Origin: Pseudomonas oleovorans subsp. oleovorans
Lineage (GTDB): Bacteria > Pseudomonadota > Gammaproteobacteria > Pseudomonadales > Pseudomonadaceae
NCBI RefSeq assembly: GCF_002197815.1
Contig: NZ_NIUB01000011.1
Span: forward strand, 62,001-126,000
DNA length: 64,000 bases
Direction: 5' to 3'
Shown: positions 9,117 through 18,974 of the stretch, piece after piece
Layout: each line of letters opens with the position of its first letter
Numbering within the stretch: position 1 is the stretch's first letter
Position numbers and translations under genes: made by a program
Notes under the pieces: generated by a model
What the model saw: only the letters and a program-made list of their open reading frames with translations
What the model was told of the DNA's origin: nothing
Database searches by the model: none

Positions 9117-9734
9117 TCAGAGGAATGGAAGGATGCTGCTCTGTTCCTTGGGTTTGTCTTTGAGTGGGCACTCGGGGCGAACGCCGTATTCATCTTTCTG
9201 GCACGGATTGATCTTGCGCTTTTGCGACAGGCTGATGCGATGCATATGAAATGGCTGCGCCGGCGTACGTTCGACGATGAGGCCGGCAGAGTCGATGATC
9301 TCTGCTGCCAGTTGGTGCGTGCCCCGGTCGATGTGCTGCAGGGAAAAAACCGGGCTGCGGCTGGTGCCACCCTGCTGCTCACCGTTGAGTAGCAGGCGGT
9401 AGCTGTGCCCCGGCAGCAGGCCGGGCTCGCTGGTCAGGGTAACGATCATGTCGCCGGAACCGTTATGGATCGAGGCGTCCGGCTCCGGCACGAGGATGCG
9501 CAGCAGCTGATAGTGCACGGTCGGTTTGCTTACCGCGGGTGGCGGGGCCATGCGCACCGTGGGTTGGGGCTGGCTCATTTGCGCGCTGTTGGACGGCGCG
9601 AGCACCACTCGTTCGGCATTGCTGCTGCGCGGTTTGTCAGTGAAAACGCGGTTACCTTCAGCATCGATATAGGTATAGACCTGAGCCGAAGCAGCTTGGG
9701 TGATGAACAGCAGGCAGAGCAGCAGTGTACGCAT
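9117..9734 (-). CDS. Secreted DUF4124 domain protein
   Basis: A 205-residue exported protein. A signal peptide of about 17 residues (MRTLLLCLLFITQAASA) leads into the DUF4124 motif QVYTYIDAEGNRVFTDKP at 18-35, a short beta-rich unit. A proline-rich linker is followed by a fibronectin-like region (MIVTLTSEPGLLPGHSYRL). Function unknown. The upstream paralogue on the same strand ends five bases before it, so the two form an operon and likely arose by duplication. Such pairs between glnA and ntrB are usual in Pseudomonas. Confidence 0.85.
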   Translation of the reverse strand: MRTLLLCLLFITQAASAQVYTYIDAEGNRVFTDKPRSSNAERVVLAPSNSAQMSQPQPTVRMAPPPAVSKPTVHYQLLRILVPEPDASIHNGSGDMIVTLTSEPGLLPGHSYRLLLNGEQQGGTSRSPVFSLQHIDRGTHQLAAEIIDSAGLIVERTPAQPFHMHRISLSQKRKINPCQKDEYGVRPECPLKDKPKEQSSILPFL

Positions 9735-9739
9735 CGTGG

Positions 9740-10306
9740 TCAGTTCGTCGGTCTTGGGGTCGGGCGCGGTGGCGTGACCGGTGGGCGAGCAGGGCTGTTG
9801 ACGCTGATGCGCTGCACGGTAAAGGTTTCGGTGGCGCTCTGCTGGATGATGCGTTCGCCGGCCACCACTGCTACCGCCAGGCTGTGTTCGCCGCGCTCGA
9901 CATTGGTCAACTGCAGGCTCGGTACGTTGCTGGCCTGGCCGTATGGCTCGCCATCGAGAATCAGTCGTAGCTGGTGGCCGGGTTGCAAGCGTGGCTGGAT
10001 GTTCACGCCGACGACGAAGGTACCGTTGTTGGCGCGCATGGCTTCATCATCCGGGATGCCGGTCAGGCTCAACACGGAGTAAGGGGCCGCGCTCTGTGCT
10101 GAGGTGTCGCCGCTGGTGTCCGCAGGAATGCTGGGTGTCTGCATCTCTACCGTATTGGTTGGCGGCAGGTTGACGCTTTCGGCTGCTGCGCCATCGGGCG
10201 GCTGGTTGGTGAAGACCGTGTTGCCGTTGGCGTCGATGTATTTGTAGATCTGCGCACTGGCCGGCAAGGCCAGGGCAAGCAGCAGGCAGACGAGTAGCGG
10301 GCGCAT
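9740..10306 (-). CDS. Secreted DUF4124 domain protein, paralogue of its neighbour
   Basis: A 188-residue exported protein beginning MRPLLVCLLLALALPASA (signal peptide), then the DUF4124 unit QIYKYIDANGNTVFTNQP, a linker, and a beta-rich C-terminal part (LQPGHQLRLILDGEPYGQA) that aligns by eye with the downstream paralogue. I use the ATG at 10306, since the 24 extra codons upstream would precede the signal peptide. A proline-rich tail (PARPPVTPPRPTPRPTN) ends the protein. Function unknown; periplasmic or cell-envelope location expected. Confidence 0.85.
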   Translation of the reverse strand: MRPLLVCLLLALALPASAQIYKYIDANGNTVFTNQPPDGAAAESVNLPPTNTVEMQTPSIPADTSGDTSAQSAAPYSVLSLTGIPDDEAMRANNGTFVVGVNIQPRLQPGHQLRLILDGEPYGQASNVPSLQLTNVERGEHSLAVAVVAGERIIQQSATETFTVQRISVNSPARPPVTPPRPTPRPTN

Positions 10307-10419
10307 GGGCCGATCCTTCCGCGGATGATGCGCTAAGCCTTGCACTGCTATCGGTTCCTGGCAAGCGCAGGGCTCCATGGCTGTGATATTCGGCTACAAA
10401 AAGTGGACTCGGATCTGCC

Positions 10420-10485
10420 GTAGGCGCGAGCGTCGCGAGCGAAGCTCTTCAGGTCGCCAGGTCCGCTCGCGATGCTCGCTCCTAC
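10420..10485. repeat. REP-type inverted pair (GTAGGCGCGAGC ... GCTCGCTCCTAC)
   Basis: A pair of imperfectly inverted arms, GTAGGCGCGAGCGTCGCGAG and GCTCGCGATGCTCGCTCCTAC, around a short spacer in the gap between glnA and the DUF4124 genes. It resembles other Pseudomonas REP doublets in this window (49445-49504, 63890-63958). Confidence 0.65.
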
Positions 10486-10512
10486 AGGGCATGGTGCCGC
10501 TGCGTGTCCATG

Positions 10513-10548
10513 AAAAAGCCCCGCCAGGCAGGGCCGGGCAGGGCTTTT
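10513..10548 (-). terminator. Rho-independent terminator of glnA
   Basis: On the minus strand a GC-rich stem of AAAAGCCC against GGGCTTTT, with a GC-rich interior and a T tract, 35 bases after the glnA stop. Confidence 0.75.
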
Positions 10549-10582
10549 GAAACGCGCCGCACGAGGGCGGCGCGAGACTGGC

Positions 10583-11989
10583 TTAGACGCTGTAGTACAG
10601 GTCGTATTCCAGCGGGTGTACGAAGGTACGTACCTTAATTTCTTCTTCCGATTTCAGCTCGATGTAGGCATCGATGAAGTCGTCGGAGAACACGCCGCCC
10701 TTGGTCAGGAACGCGCGGCCCTTGTCCAGCTCTTCCAGGGCTTCCTTCAGGCTGCCGCAGACTTGCGGGATCAGCTTGCCTTCTTCCGGCGGCAGGTCGT
10801 ACAGGTTCTTGTCGGCCGCATCGCCCGGGTGGATCTTGTTCTGGATGCCGTCGATACCGGCCATCAGCAGAGCAGCGAAGGCCAGGTACGGGTTGGCAGC
10901 CGGGTCCGGGAAGCGCGCTTCGATGCGGCGGGCTTTCGGGCTGGCAACGTACGGGATACGGATCGAGGCGGAGCGGTTGCGAGCCGAGTAGGCCAGCATG
11001 ACCGGCGCTTCGAAGCCCGGAACCAGACGCTTGTAGGAGTTGGTCGACGGGTTGGTGAAGCCGTTCAGGGCCTTACCGTGCTTGATGATGCCGCCGATGA
11101 AGTACAGGGCGGTCTCGGACAGACCGGCATAGCCTTCACCAGCGAAGGTGTTCTTGCCGTCTTTGGAGATCGACATGTGCACGTGCATGCCCGAACCGTT
11201 GTCGCCGTACAGCGGCTTCGGCATGAAGGTAGCGGTCTTGCCGTAGGCGTCGGCCACGTTGTGCACGCAGTACTTCAGGGTCTGAACTTCGTCAGCCTTG
11301 GCGACCAGGGTGTTGAACTTCACGCCGATTTCGTTCTGACCGGCAGTGGCCACTTCGTGGTGGTGCACTTCGACGACCAGGCCCATTTCTTCCATGGCAT
11401 TACACATGGCAGTACGGATTTCGTGGTCGTGGTCGCACGGCGGAACCGGGAAGTAACCACCTTTGACGGCGGGACGGTGGCCTTTGTTGCCGCCTTCCAC
11501 GTCCTGGTCGGTCATCCAGGAGCCTTGCTCGGAGTAGATCTTGAACATCGAGCCGGAGATGTCGGACTTGAACTTCACTTCGTCGAAGATGAAGAACTCG
11601 GGCTCCGGGCCGACGAATACGGTGTCACCGATGCCGGTGGTTTTCAGGAACTCTTCGGCACGCTTGGCGATGGAGCGCGGGTCACGATCGTAGCCCTGCA
11701 TGGTGCTTGGCTCAATGATGTCGCAAACGATGATCAGGGTCGGCTCTTCGGTGAACGGGTCCAGTACCGAAGTTTCGTCGACCGGCATCAGGATCATGTC
11801 GGAGGCTTCGATGCCTTTCCAGCCATGGATGGACGAGCCGTCGAACATTTTGCCGTGCTCGAAGAAGTCTTCGTCCAGGGCGTCACGGGCCGGCATGGTC
11901 ACGTGGTGCTGCTTGCCTTTGGTATCGGTGAAGCGCAGGTCTACCCACTTCACGTCGTGTTCTTTGATCAGTTGAACAGCCTTAGACAT
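10583..11989 (-). CDS. glnA: Glutamine synthetase, type I
   Basis: Forms glutamine from glutamate, ammonia and ATP; a cytoplasmic dodecamer and the main ammonia-assimilating enzyme. It has 468 residues from the ATG at 11989. Signatures are [17 protein letters not shown] (latch region), the ATP-binding [16 protein letters not shown], and the adenylylation loop [11 protein letters not shown] with Tyr397, so activity is likely controlled by GlnE adenylylation. A sigma-54 promoter lies about 100 bases upstream, consistent with NtrC control. ntrBC are downstream on the same strand. Confidence 0.98.
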   Translation of the reverse strand: MSKAVQLIKEHDVKWVDLRFTDTKGKQHHVTMPARDALDEDFFEHGKMFDGSSIHGWKGIEASDMILMPVDETSVLDPFTEEPTLIIVCDIIEPSTMQGYDRDPRSIAKRAEEFLKTTGIGDTVFVGPEPEFFIFDEVKFKSDISGSMFKIYSEQGSWMTDQDVEGGNKGHRPAVKGGYFPVPPCDHDHEIRTAMCNAMEEMGLVVEVHHHEVATAGQNEIGVKFNTLVAKADEVQTLKYCVHNVADAYGKTATFMPKPLYGDNGSGMHVHMSISKDGKNTFAGEGYAGLSETALYFIGGIIKHGKALNGFTNPSTNSYKRLVPGFEAPVMLAYSARNRSASIRIPYVASPKARRIEARFPDPAANPYLAFAALLMAGIDGIQNKIHPGDAADKNLYDLPPEEGKLIPQVCGSLKEALEELDKGRAFLTKGGVFSDDFIDAYIELKSEEEIKVRTFVHPLEYDLYYSV

Positions 11990-12086
11990 GTTGTCCTCCA
12001 GATGGAAAAGGCTCGCTTCGTGGAGCCCCGATATGTGCGGTGAAGCCCGGCGGGATAGTCCTTTAGGGCGACCTGCCTCACAAGGG

Positions 12087-12102
12087 AGCAAATTGCATGC
12101 CA
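12087..12102 (-). promoter_or_regulatory. Sigma-54 promoter of glnA
   Basis: Minus strand TGGCAT-N5-TTGCT, matching the -24/-12 consensus TGGCAC-N5-TTGCW with one change and the invariant GG and GC ten bases apart. It is correctly oriented 98 bases before the glnA start. A GCACCAAAATAGGC segment about 115 bases further upstream (12212-12225, minus strand) resembles one half of an NtrC site, but this is weak. The rest of the 329-base gap also holds the thiI leader. Confidence 0.75.
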
Positions 12103-12270
12103 GTGCCCTTTATTGGGCAGAGGCCGCGAAACTCAGGCGCTACGCCGGCTGCGCGCCGATTCCGCGGAGATATTTGCACTATTTAAGGGCTGAAATTTAT
12201 GGAAAAGGCCTATTTTGGTGCGCCAACTTGGGGTTGCAGTATTTTTGGTCAAAGCTTGAACAATTTCCGC

Positions 12271-12276
12271 TATAAT
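12271..12276 (+). promoter_or_regulatory. thiI: Candidate -10 box of thiI
   Basis: A perfect TATAAT 43 bases before the thiI ATG. No good -35 stands at 17 bases; TGGTCA at 12247-12252 is the nearest candidate at 18 bases. Confidence 0.45.
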
Positions 12277-12318
12277 CCGCGCCCCTGTTTTTTCGTCCCC
12301 CAAGCGGGCGCTCTATTC

Positions 12319-13773
12319 ATGAAGCTCATCGTCAAAGTTTTCCCGGAAATCACCATCAAGAGCCGCCCGGTGCGCAAGCAGTTCATTCGCCAGCTGGGGA
12401 AGAACATTCGCTCCGTGCTGCGTGATCTTGACCCTGCTCTGCGGGTCACGGGTGTCTGGGACAACCTCGAGGTCGAGACCGACCTGGACGATCCCAAGCT
12501 GCTGGCCGAGATGACCGAACGCCTGCGCAACACGCCGGGCATTGGTTTGTTCCTCGAGGTGAATGAGTACCCGCTGGGCGATCTGGACGAGATCACTGAA
12601 CACTGCAAGCGCCACTACGCCGACCAGTTGCCGGGCAAGATCTTCGCCGTGCGTTGCAAGCGTGGCGGCAAGCACGCGTTCAGCTCAATCGATGTCGAAC
12701 GCCATGTCGGTTCACGTCTGCGTCAGGAGTGCGGTGCGGCCGGTATCGACCTGAAGAAACCGGACGTCGAAGTGCGCATGGAAATTCGCGACCAGCGCCT
12801 CTTCGTGGTGCATAACCGCCACGAAGGCCTCGGCGGTTACCCGCTGGGCTCGTTGGAACAGACCCTGGTGCTGATGAGCGGCGGCTTCGACTCCACCGTC
12901 GCGGCCTATCAGATGATGCGCCGCGGCCTGGTCAGCCACTTCTGCTTCTTCAATCTCGGTGGCCGTGCCCATGAACTGGGCGTGATGGAAGTGGCGCACT
13001 ATATATGGCAGAAGTTCGGCCGCTCGCAGCGTGTGCTGTTCGTCAGCGTGCCGTTCGAGGAAGTGGTCGGCGAGATTCTCGGCAAGGTCGACAACAGCCA
13101 GATGGGTGTGATCCTCAAGCGCATGATGCTGCGCGCCGCCACCCGTGTTGCCGAAAAGCTGCAGATCGAAGCGCTGGTCACCGGCGAGGCGATCAGCCAG
13201 GTGTCGAGCCAGACTCTGACCAACCTGGCGGTGATCGATTCGGCGACCGACATGCTGGTGATGCGCCCGCTGATTGCCAGCCACAAGCAGGACATCATCG
13301 ACACCGCCACGCAAATCGGTACCGCCGAGTTCGCTAAGAACATGCCCGAGTACTGCGGCGTGATCTCGGTCAACCCGACCACCAAGGCCCGCAGTTATCG
13401 CGTGGAGAAGGAGGAGGCCCAGTTCGACATGGCCATCCTCGATCGCGCCCTGGAACGCGCCACCCAACTGCCCATCGACCGCGTCATCGACGAGCTGGGC
13501 AAGGATGTGCAGGTCGAGGAAGTGCGTGAGGCGCTGGCCGGGCACATCGTCATCGACATTCGCCACCCCGACGCCGCCGAAGACGAGCCGCTGGACGTGC
13601 CGGGTGTCGAGGTGCAGGCGCTGCCGTTCTACGCGCTGAACAACAAATTCAAGGAACTGGATGAGAACCGCCAGTACCTGCTGTATTGCGACAAGGGCGT
13701 CATGAGCCGCCTGCATGCCCATCACCTGCTGAGCGAGGGGCATGCCAATGTGCGCGTTTATCGTCCGACATAA
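12319..13773 (+). CDS. thiI: tRNA 4-thiouridine synthase ThiI with rhodanese domain
   Basis: Transfers sulfur to U8 of tRNA; ThiI with a C-terminal rhodanese domain can also supply sulfur for the thiamine thiazole. It has 484 residues: ferredoxin-like and THUMP domains to about 170, PP-loop ATPase with MSGGFDST at 186-193, the conserved cysteine of MPEYCGVIS near 347, and the rhodanese domain with active-site Cys457 in YCDKGVMS. Start ATG at 12319 ([10 protein letters not shown]); the frame is open further upstream without conserved residues. Divergent from glnA. Confidence 0.96.
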   Translation: MKLIVKVFPEITIKSRPVRKQFIRQLGKNIRSVLRDLDPALRVTGVWDNLEVETDLDDPKLLAEMTERLRNTPGIGLFLEVNEYPLGDLDEITEHCKRHYADQLPGKIFAVRCKRGGKHAFSSIDVERHVGSRLRQECGAAGIDLKKPDVEVRMEIRDQRLFVVHNRHEGLGGYPLGSLEQTLVLMSGGFDSTVAAYQMMRRGLVSHFCFFNLGGRAHELGVMEVAHYIWQKFGRSQRVLFVSVPFEEVVGEILGKVDNSQMGVILKRMMLRAATRVAEKLQIEALVTGEAISQVSSQTLTNLAVIDSATDMLVMRPLIASHKQDIIDTATQIGTAEFAKNMPEYCGVISVNPTTKARSYRVEKEEAQFDMAILDRALERATQLPIDRVIDELGKDVQVEEVREALAGHIVIDIRHPDAAEDEPLDVPGVEVQALPFYALNNKFKELDENRQYLLYCDKGVMSRLHAHHLLSEGHANVRVYRPT

Positions 13774-13821
13774 GACGCCGGGGCTTAATGGCGGCAGTAT
13801 CCGCCATCGCCCTCCCGACCC

Positions 13822-13975
13822 GGGGCACCTCTAAAAACTACCTGCGTTGTCATTGCTGCGTTAAAAACAAGCTCAAAATGCTCACATAGCTCGTAAAGTC
13901 GAGCGCGACTCCGACCGTTTTTCGCTTGTTTCTGCCTTGCACTGACTGCCTCGCCTACGTTTATAGAGGTGCCCC
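13822..13975. mobile_element. MITE-like element with terminal inverted repeats, between thiI and typA
   Basis: A 154-base element whose ends are inverted repeats: left GGGGCACCTCTAAAAAC, right (reverse complement) GGGGCACCTCTATAAAC, 16 of 17 identical. The interior has runs such as GCTGCGTTAAAAACAAGCTC and no reading frame that looks real. No clear target duplication is visible. It leaves only about 80 bases to the typA start, so it may influence typA transcription. No transposase is present, so the source of mobility is unknown. Confidence 0.65.
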
Positions 13976-14057
13976 GATCAGCTCGCTGATCCCAGTTTCT
14001 ACATATTCGTCGTCCAGGCTGGGCGACACACCGAATCCTCTGATCGAGATACATACA

Positions 14058-15881
14058 GTGATCGAAAAACTGCGCAACATCGCCATCATCGCCCACGTCG
14101 ACCATGGCAAAACCACCCTCGTCGACGCCCTGCTGCGTCAATCCGGCACCCTTGAGCGTAACGAGCTCAACGACGAGCGCGTGATGGACAGCAACGACCA
14201 GGAAAAAGAGCGCGGCATCACCATTCTGGCCAAGAACACCGCCATCAAATGGAACGACTACCGCATCAACATCGTCGACACCCCCGGCCACGCCGACTTC
14301 GGCGGTGAAGTAGAGCGCGTGATGTCGATGGTCGACTCCGTACTGCTGGTGGTCGACGCCCAGGACGGCCCGATGCCGCAAACCCGCTTCGTGACCAAGA
14401 AGGCCTTCGAAGCCGGCCTCAAGCCGATCGTCGTGATCAACAAGATCGACCGTCCGGGCGCGCGTCCTGACTGGGTCATGGATCAGATCTTCGACCTGTT
14501 CGATAACCTCGGCGCCACCGATGAGCAACTCGACTTCCAGGTCGTCTACGCCAGCGCCCTGAACGGCATCGCCGGTCTCGACCACACCGCCATGGCCGAA
14601 GACCTGACCCCGCTGTACCAGGCCATCGTCGACCACGTACCGGCGCCGAACGTCGACCTCGACGGCCCGTTCCAGATGCAGATCTCCGCGCTGGACTACA
14701 ACAGCTTCCTCGGCATCATCGGTGTCGGCCGTATCGCCCGTGGTCGCGTCAAGCCGAACACGCCGGTAGTGGCCATCGACGTCGACGGCAAGAAGCGTAA
14801 CGGCCGTATCCTCAAGCTGATGGGCCACCATGGCCTGCACCGCGTAGACGTCGAAGAAGCCACCGCCGGTGACATCGTCTGCGTCAGCGGCATGGACCAG
14901 CTGTTCATCTCCGACACCCTGTGCGACATCAACCATGTCGAGGCGATGAAGCCGCTGACCGTCGACGAGCCGACCGTGTCGATGACCTTCCAGGTCAACG
15001 ATTCGCCGTTCTGCGGCAAGGAAGGCAAGTTCGTCACCAGCCGCAACATCAAGGAGCGTCTGGACAAGGAGCTGCTGTACAACGTGGCCCTGCGCGTTGA
15101 AGAGGGCGACAGCGCCGACAAGTTCAAGGTCTCCGGTCGTGGCGAGCTGCACCTCTCGGTACTGATCGAAACCATGCGCCGCGAAGGCTTCGAAATGGGC
15201 GTCGGCCGTCCGGAAGTGATCATCCGTGAAGTTAACGGCGTCAAGCAGGAACCGTACGAGAACGTCACCATCGACATCCCGGAAGAAGCCCAGGGCAAGG
15301 TCATGGAAGAGATGGGCCTGCGTAAGGGCGACCTGACCAACATGGCGCCGGACGGCAAAGGTCGTGTGCGCCTGGAATACAACATCCCGGCTCGCGGTCT
15401 GATCGGTTTCCGTAACCAGTTCCTCACCCTGACCAACGGCGCCGGCATCCTGACCTCGATCTTCGACCGTTACGACACCGTTAAGCCGGGCACCATGTCT
15501 GGCCGTCAGAACGGCGTACTGGTGTCGATCGATACCGGCAAGGCGCTGACCTACTCCCTGGAAACCCTGCAGGCGCGCGGCAAGCTGTTCATCGAGCACG
15601 GCCAGGAAATCTACAACGGTCAGATCATCGGCCTGAACAGCCGCGACAACGACCTGGGCGTCAACCCCACCAAGGGCAAGAAGCTCGACAACATGCGTGC
15701 TTCGGGCAAGGATGAAACTATCGCCCTGGTACCGCCGGTTCGCTTCACCCTGGAGCAGGCTCTGGAGTTCATCCAGGATGACGAGCTGTGCGAAGTGACG
15801 CCGAAGTCGATCCGTCTGCGCAAGAAGATCCTCGACGAAGGCGAGCGCACCCGCGCTGCCAAGAAAGCCAACAAGGCTTGA
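14058..15881 (+). CDS. typA: Ribosome-associated GTPase TypA/BipA
   Basis: Translational GTPase of the EF-G family that binds the 70S ribosome and helps growth and assembly under stress. It has 607 residues from the GTG at 14058 (reads [19 protein letters not shown]). G1 is AHVDHGKTT near 12-20, the switch region holds [13 protein letters not shown]3 is [11 protein letters not shown] and G4 is [12 protein letters not shown]. The C-terminal TypA-specific domain reads [15 protein letters not shown] and ends with a basic tail. The GTG start is chosen because the homologous N-terminus begins there; the open frame back to 13926 runs into the MITE-like element. Terminator at 15907. Confidence 0.96.
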   Translation: MIEKLRNIAIIAHVDHGKTTLVDALLRQSGTLERNELNDERVMDSNDQEKERGITILAKNTAIKWNDYRINIVDTPGHADFGGEVERVMSMVDSVLLVVDAQDGPMPQTRFVTKKAFEAGLKPIVVINKIDRPGARPDWVMDQIFDLFDNLGATDEQLDFQVVYASALNGIAGLDHTAMAEDLTPLYQAIVDHVPAPNVDLDGPFQMQISALDYNSFLGIIGVGRIARGRVKPNTPVVAIDVDGKKRNGRILKLMGHHGLHRVDVEEATAGDIVCVSGMDQLFISDTLCDINHVEAMKPLTVDEPTVSMTFQVNDSPFCGKEGKFVTSRNIKERLDKELLYNVALRVEEGDSADKFKVSGRGELHLSVLIETMRREGFEMGVGRPEVIIREVNGVKQEPYENVTIDIPEEAQGKVMEEMGLRKGDLTNMAPDGKGRVRLEYNIPARGLIGFRNQFLTLTNGAGILTSIFDRYDTVKPGTMSGRQNGVLVSIDTGKALTYSLETLQARGKLFIEHGQEIYNGQIIGLNSRDNDLGVNPTKGKKLDNMRASGKDETIALVPPVRFTLEQALEFIQDDELCEVTPKSIRLRKKILDEGERTRAAKKANKA

Positions 15882-15906
15882 TGCGGCTAGCTTAGCGCTG
15901 TAACTG

Positions 15907-15942
15907 AAAAGCCCCGCCAGAGCGATCTGGCGGGGCTTTTTT
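15907..15942 (+). terminator. Rho-independent terminator of typA
   Basis: Perfect stem GCCCCGCCAGA / TCTGGCGGGGC with a 4-base loop (GCGA) and a run of six T, 26 bases after the typA stop. Confidence 0.92.
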
Positions 15943-15987
15943 GTGGGTTTTCGCCGAGCGCCGGGACGCGCGGGCATGAGTCGCGGG

Positions 15988-16713
15988 CTAGCGGCTCAGC
16001 TCATACACACAGATGTTTACCGTGCTGGCCAGGTTCAGTGACTCGATCGCGCCGCTGCCGGCGATGGTGAACGGCGTGGCGTTGAGCTCGCTCAGCGCCT
16101 GGCTGGGGACGCCGCGCGCTTCGTTGCCGAACAGGTAGCACTCGGCCTGCGCGAAGGCCGGTGCGCGCAGGCTTTGGCCCTGCATGTCGAGGCAGGCGAT
16201 GCGTGCAAAGCGCGTGCTCAGGTTGTCGAGGCTGACATCCTGCTCGATGGGGGTGTGAAAGATTGCCCCCATGCTGGCGCGCACCACCTTGGGATTGAAG
16301 GGGTCGACGCTGCCGGGGCTGAGCAGGCAGCGGAAGCCGCCGAACCAGGCGAGGCTGCGCAGGATGGTGCCGAGGTTGCCGGGGTCCTGGATCTCGTGCA
16401 GGTAGATGGCCTTGCCGGCCGGCGCCGACGGGTCGGAGCCAATCGCCGCCATCGGCACTACCGCGATGATCCCCTGGGGGGTCTTGGTGTCGGCGATCTG
16501 CGCCATCTGCCGGTCACTGATCAGGTGCGTCCTGAACGGGCTCTGCCAGTGCTCGTAGGCGGCCGTGACGTAGAGTTCGCTGCTTGCCAGCAGGGGCGCG
16601 TGCTGCGCCGCTTTCTGCAGTTCCAGCACCAGGTGTTCGCCCTCGACGAGGAAGTGGCCGAATTGCTCCCGGTACTTTTTCTGCTGCAGTTTCTTAACGT
16701 CGTCGAGTTTCAT
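15988..16713 (-). CDS. TrmH/SpoU family RNA 2'-O-methyltransferase
   Basis: A 241-residue SPOUT methyltransferase. The N-terminal substrate-binding part opens with LDDVKKLQQKKYREQFGHF and VEGEHLVLE. The catalytic domain shows the SpoU motifs LHEIQDPGNLGTILRS near 109-124, LFGNEARGVP and a C-terminal SLNLASTVNICVYELS. Target RNA and position cannot be read from sequence; related proteins modify 23S rRNA or tRNA. It is divergent from the rlmE-like gene, so two RNA methyltransferases share one intergenic region. Confidence 0.88.
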   Translation of the reverse strand: MKLDDVKKLQQKKYREQFGHFLVEGEHLVLELQKAAQHAPLLASSELYVTAAYEHWQSPFRTHLISDRQMAQIADTKTPQGIIAVVPMAAIGSDPSAPAGKAIYLHEIQDPGNLGTILRSLAWFGGFRCLLSPGSVDPFNPKVVRASMGAIFHTPIEQDVSLDNLSTRFARIACLDMQGQSLRAPAFAQAECYLFGNEARGVPSQALSELNATPFTIAGSGAIESLNLASTVNICVYELSR

Positions 16714-16915
16714 GGAAGGCCTGGAAAGGGGCGTGAAAGCGGGGCTCCTCGCGGTAGCGAGGCCGCTGCGATTGTACCTGCCACCCGGCGGGCTGTCAGG
16801 CTGCAGGGCCGGCCGGCGTGAGCCGGAGGGCTGCGATGGCTTATACTCGCGACAATTGTGCAGCCCGGGTCACCATGCCGGCGGGCTGCCTTCCTGGAAT
16901 TGATCTGGTTGAACG

Positions 16916-17545
16916 ATGAAACGCTCAAAAAGCAGCAGCCGCTGGCTGAACGAACATGTGAACGATCCCTACGTGAAGCAGGCGCAGAAGGACGGCTACC
17001 GCTCGCGTGCCGCCTACAAGCTGATCGAGATCAACGAAAAGGACAAGCTGATTCGTCCCGGTATGCTGATGATGGACCTGGGCTCGGCCCCCGGTGGCTG
17101 GTCGCAGATCGCCGGACGTATGGTGGGGGCCACCGGCCGGGTAATCGCCAGCGACATCCTGCCGATGGATTCGCTCGATAACGTCGACTTCATTCAGGGT
17201 GACTTCACCGACGACAAGGTGTTCCAGCAGATTCTCGATCTGCTCGATGGTCGTCGCCCGGATTTGATCGTCTCTGACATCGCCCCCAACATCAGCGGCG
17301 TCGGCGTGGCCGATCAGGCGGCGTCGATGTATCTGGTGGAGCTGGTGCTGGACATGGCCCGACAGGTGCTCAAGCCTGGCGGCAACTTCGTCGCCAAGGT
17401 GTTTCAGGGCGAGGGTTCGGATGAGTACCTGCGCGACGTCCGGCGTTCCTTCGAGAAGGTCATGGTGCGCAAGCCGGCAGCCTCGCGTCCGCGTTCGCGT
17501 GAGGTGTATTTCGTCGCCAAGGGCTTCAAGGGCGACGCTCAGTAG
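16916..17545 (+). CDS. rlmE: 23S rRNA (uridine-2'-O)-methyltransferase RlmE/FtsJ type
   Basis: S-adenosylmethionine-dependent methyltransferase of the RrmJ family, which in E. coli modifies U2552 of 23S rRNA. The 209 residues match the family length. The SAM site is [11 protein letters not shown] at 54-64, and the catalytic K-D-K-E tetrad is complete: Lys35, Asp121, Lys161 and Glu196. An N-terminal basic arm [10 protein letters not shown] fits rRNA binding. In most gammaproteobacteria rlmE precedes ftsH; here it stands alone beside a SpoU methyltransferase and gbcA. It could be a relocated copy or a second paralogue; the window cannot decide. Confidence 0.88.
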   Translation: MKRSKSSSRWLNEHVNDPYVKQAQKDGYRSRAAYKLIEINEKDKLIRPGMLMMDLGSAPGGWSQIAGRMVGATGRVIASDILPMDSLDNVDFIQGDFTDDKVFQQILDLLDGRRPDLIVSDIAPNISGVGVADQAASMYLVELVLDMARQVLKPGGNFVAKVFQGEGSDEYLRDVRRSFEKVMVRKPAASRPRSREVYFVAKGFKGDAQ

Positions 17546-17687
17546 GGATCAGTCTGCGCGCCCGCGCGGCGTTTGTGCTGAGCCAGTCAGCGCTCGGCGT
17601 TCTGTGATGCGCTTGCTGCGGGGAGGCATACGGGGGAAGTGGCCGGCTTAATGAGGCCGGCCACTGGCATGGCCCAGCGGGGCGGCG

Positions 17688-18974
17688 TCAGCCCTCTACC
17701 TGGCGCAGTTGCGCCGGGGTGTCGCCGAGGTTGTTGAGCATGCGCTCGCTGTACCAGTCGAGGAAGTTGATCACGCCGAACTCGTAGGTCTTGGAATACG
17801 GGCCCGGCTGGTAGGCGGTGGAGTTGATGCCGCGCTGGTTTTCCTCGCCGAGGCGTCGATCCTGGTCGTTGGTGGCGTCCCACACCTGGCGCAGGCGCGC
17901 CACGTCATAGTCGACGCCTTCTACTGCATCCTTGTGCACCAGCCATTTGGTGATGACGATCGTCTCCTGGGCGCTGATCGGCCATACGGTGAAGTTGATC
18001 AGGTGATCGCCCATGCAGTGGTTCCACGAATGCGGCAGGTGCAGGATGCGCATGGAGCCCAGGTCCGGGTCGGTGATGCGCCCCATCAGCTTGTTACAGC
18101 CTGGCTTGCCGTCCAGGGTCATGGAGACGGTGCCCTTGAGCAGCGGCATGCGCACGATGCGGTTGCGCAGACCGAAGCTGGCGTGGGCGTAGGGGATGTT
18201 GTCCTTGTCCCAGCGGCTGGTGCATTCGGCCACCTGATCCTTGAACGCCTGGCTGGCGCGCGGGTCGGTGACGTCATCCCATTCCAGCAGGGTGTTGAGC
18301 AGTTCCGGGTGCGAACCGTTGCAGTGGTAGCACTCGCGGTTGTTCTCGATCACCAGCTTCCAGTTGGCCTTCTCGTGCATGACGCTCTGCACCGCGACCT
18401 TGGTGTTCTCCATGTCGTACGGCTCCATGTAATGAGCCAGGGTGCTCAGGAACTCGTCGATGGCCGGCGGGTTGTCCGCCAGGCTGATGAAGATGAAGCC
18501 GCCAGCGGTCTTGCAGTTGACCGGTTTGAGGTTGTAGTCGGAGAGCTTGAAGCCTTCGCCCATCTCGGTGCCGGCGAACAACAGGCGACCATCGAGCTCA
18601 TAAGTCCATTGGTGGTAGGGGCAGACCAGCTTGGCGACCTTGCCTTTGTCGGAGACGCACAGGCGCGAACCGCGATGGCGGCAGACGTTGTGGAAGGCAT
18701 GGATCTGACCTTCGGCACCGCGGATGACGATGATCGGGTTGTCGCCGATCTGCAGGGTGAGGAAGTTGCCCTTGGTCGGGATTTCGCTGGTCATGCCGGC
18801 GATCAACCATTCCTTGTGGAAGATCTCCTGCATGTCGACCTGGAACAGGCGCTCGTCGTTGTAGAACGGCTGCGGCAGCGAGAAGCTGTGGTCGCGTTCG
18901 TGCAGCATCTGCGCGGTGGCCTTGCGGACGGGCTCCAGCGGGTCGCCCAGGCTCAGATTTTGGGTGCAGTCCAT
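17688..18974 (-). CDS. gbcA: Glycine betaine monooxygenase, Rieske oxygenase subunit GbcA
   Basis: Terminal oxygenase that, with GbcB, oxidatively demethylates glycine betaine to dimethylglycine and formaldehyde. It has 428 residues. The Rieske [2Fe-2S] ligands are Cys98 and His100 (VCRHRGSRLC) and Cys118 and His121 (CPYHQW). The mononuclear iron site lies in the bridging motif NNRECYHCNGSHPE near 210-225. It is divergent from gbcB across 314 bases. In P. aeruginosa both are activated by GbdR in response to glycine betaine and dimethylglycine; that control is inferred here from synteny, as I did not identify a binding site. Confidence 0.95.
   Translation of the reverse strand: MDCTQNLSLGDPLEPVRKATAQMLHERDHSFSLPQPFYNDERLFQVDMQEIFHKEWLIAGMTSEIPTKGNFLTLQIGDNPIIVIRGAEGQIHAFHNVCRHRGSRLCVSDKGKVAKLVCPYHQWTYELDGRLLFAGTEMGEGFKLSDYNLKPVNCKTAGGFIFISLADNPPAIDEFLSTLAHYMEPYDMENTKVAVQSVMHEKANWKLVIENNRECYHCNGSHPELLNTLLEWDDVTDPRASQAFKDQVAECTSRWDKDNIPYAHASFGLRNRIVRMPLLKGTVSMTLDGKPGCNKLMGRITDPDLGSMRILHLPHSWNHCMGDHLINFTVWPISAQETIVITKWLVHKDAVEGVDYDVARLRQVWDATNDQDRRLGEENQRGINSTAYQPGPYSKTYEFGVINFLDWYSERMLNNLGDTPAQLRQVEG

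Noticed and set aside
12215-12226. Palindrome TTGGTGCGCCAA as an NtrC binding site of glnA
   Set aside because: The half-sites face the wrong way for the GCAC-N-GTGC consensus; only a weak half-match is present, so it was not listed as a feature.
13785-15977. A 730-codon open frame antisense to typA
   Set aside because: Runs through the MITE-like element, typA and its terminator; no homology recognised; frame bias explains it.
17639-17664. Hairpin GTGGCCGGC / GCCGGCCAC after gbcA as a terminator
   Set aside because: Strong stem but no T tract on either strand; not enough to call.
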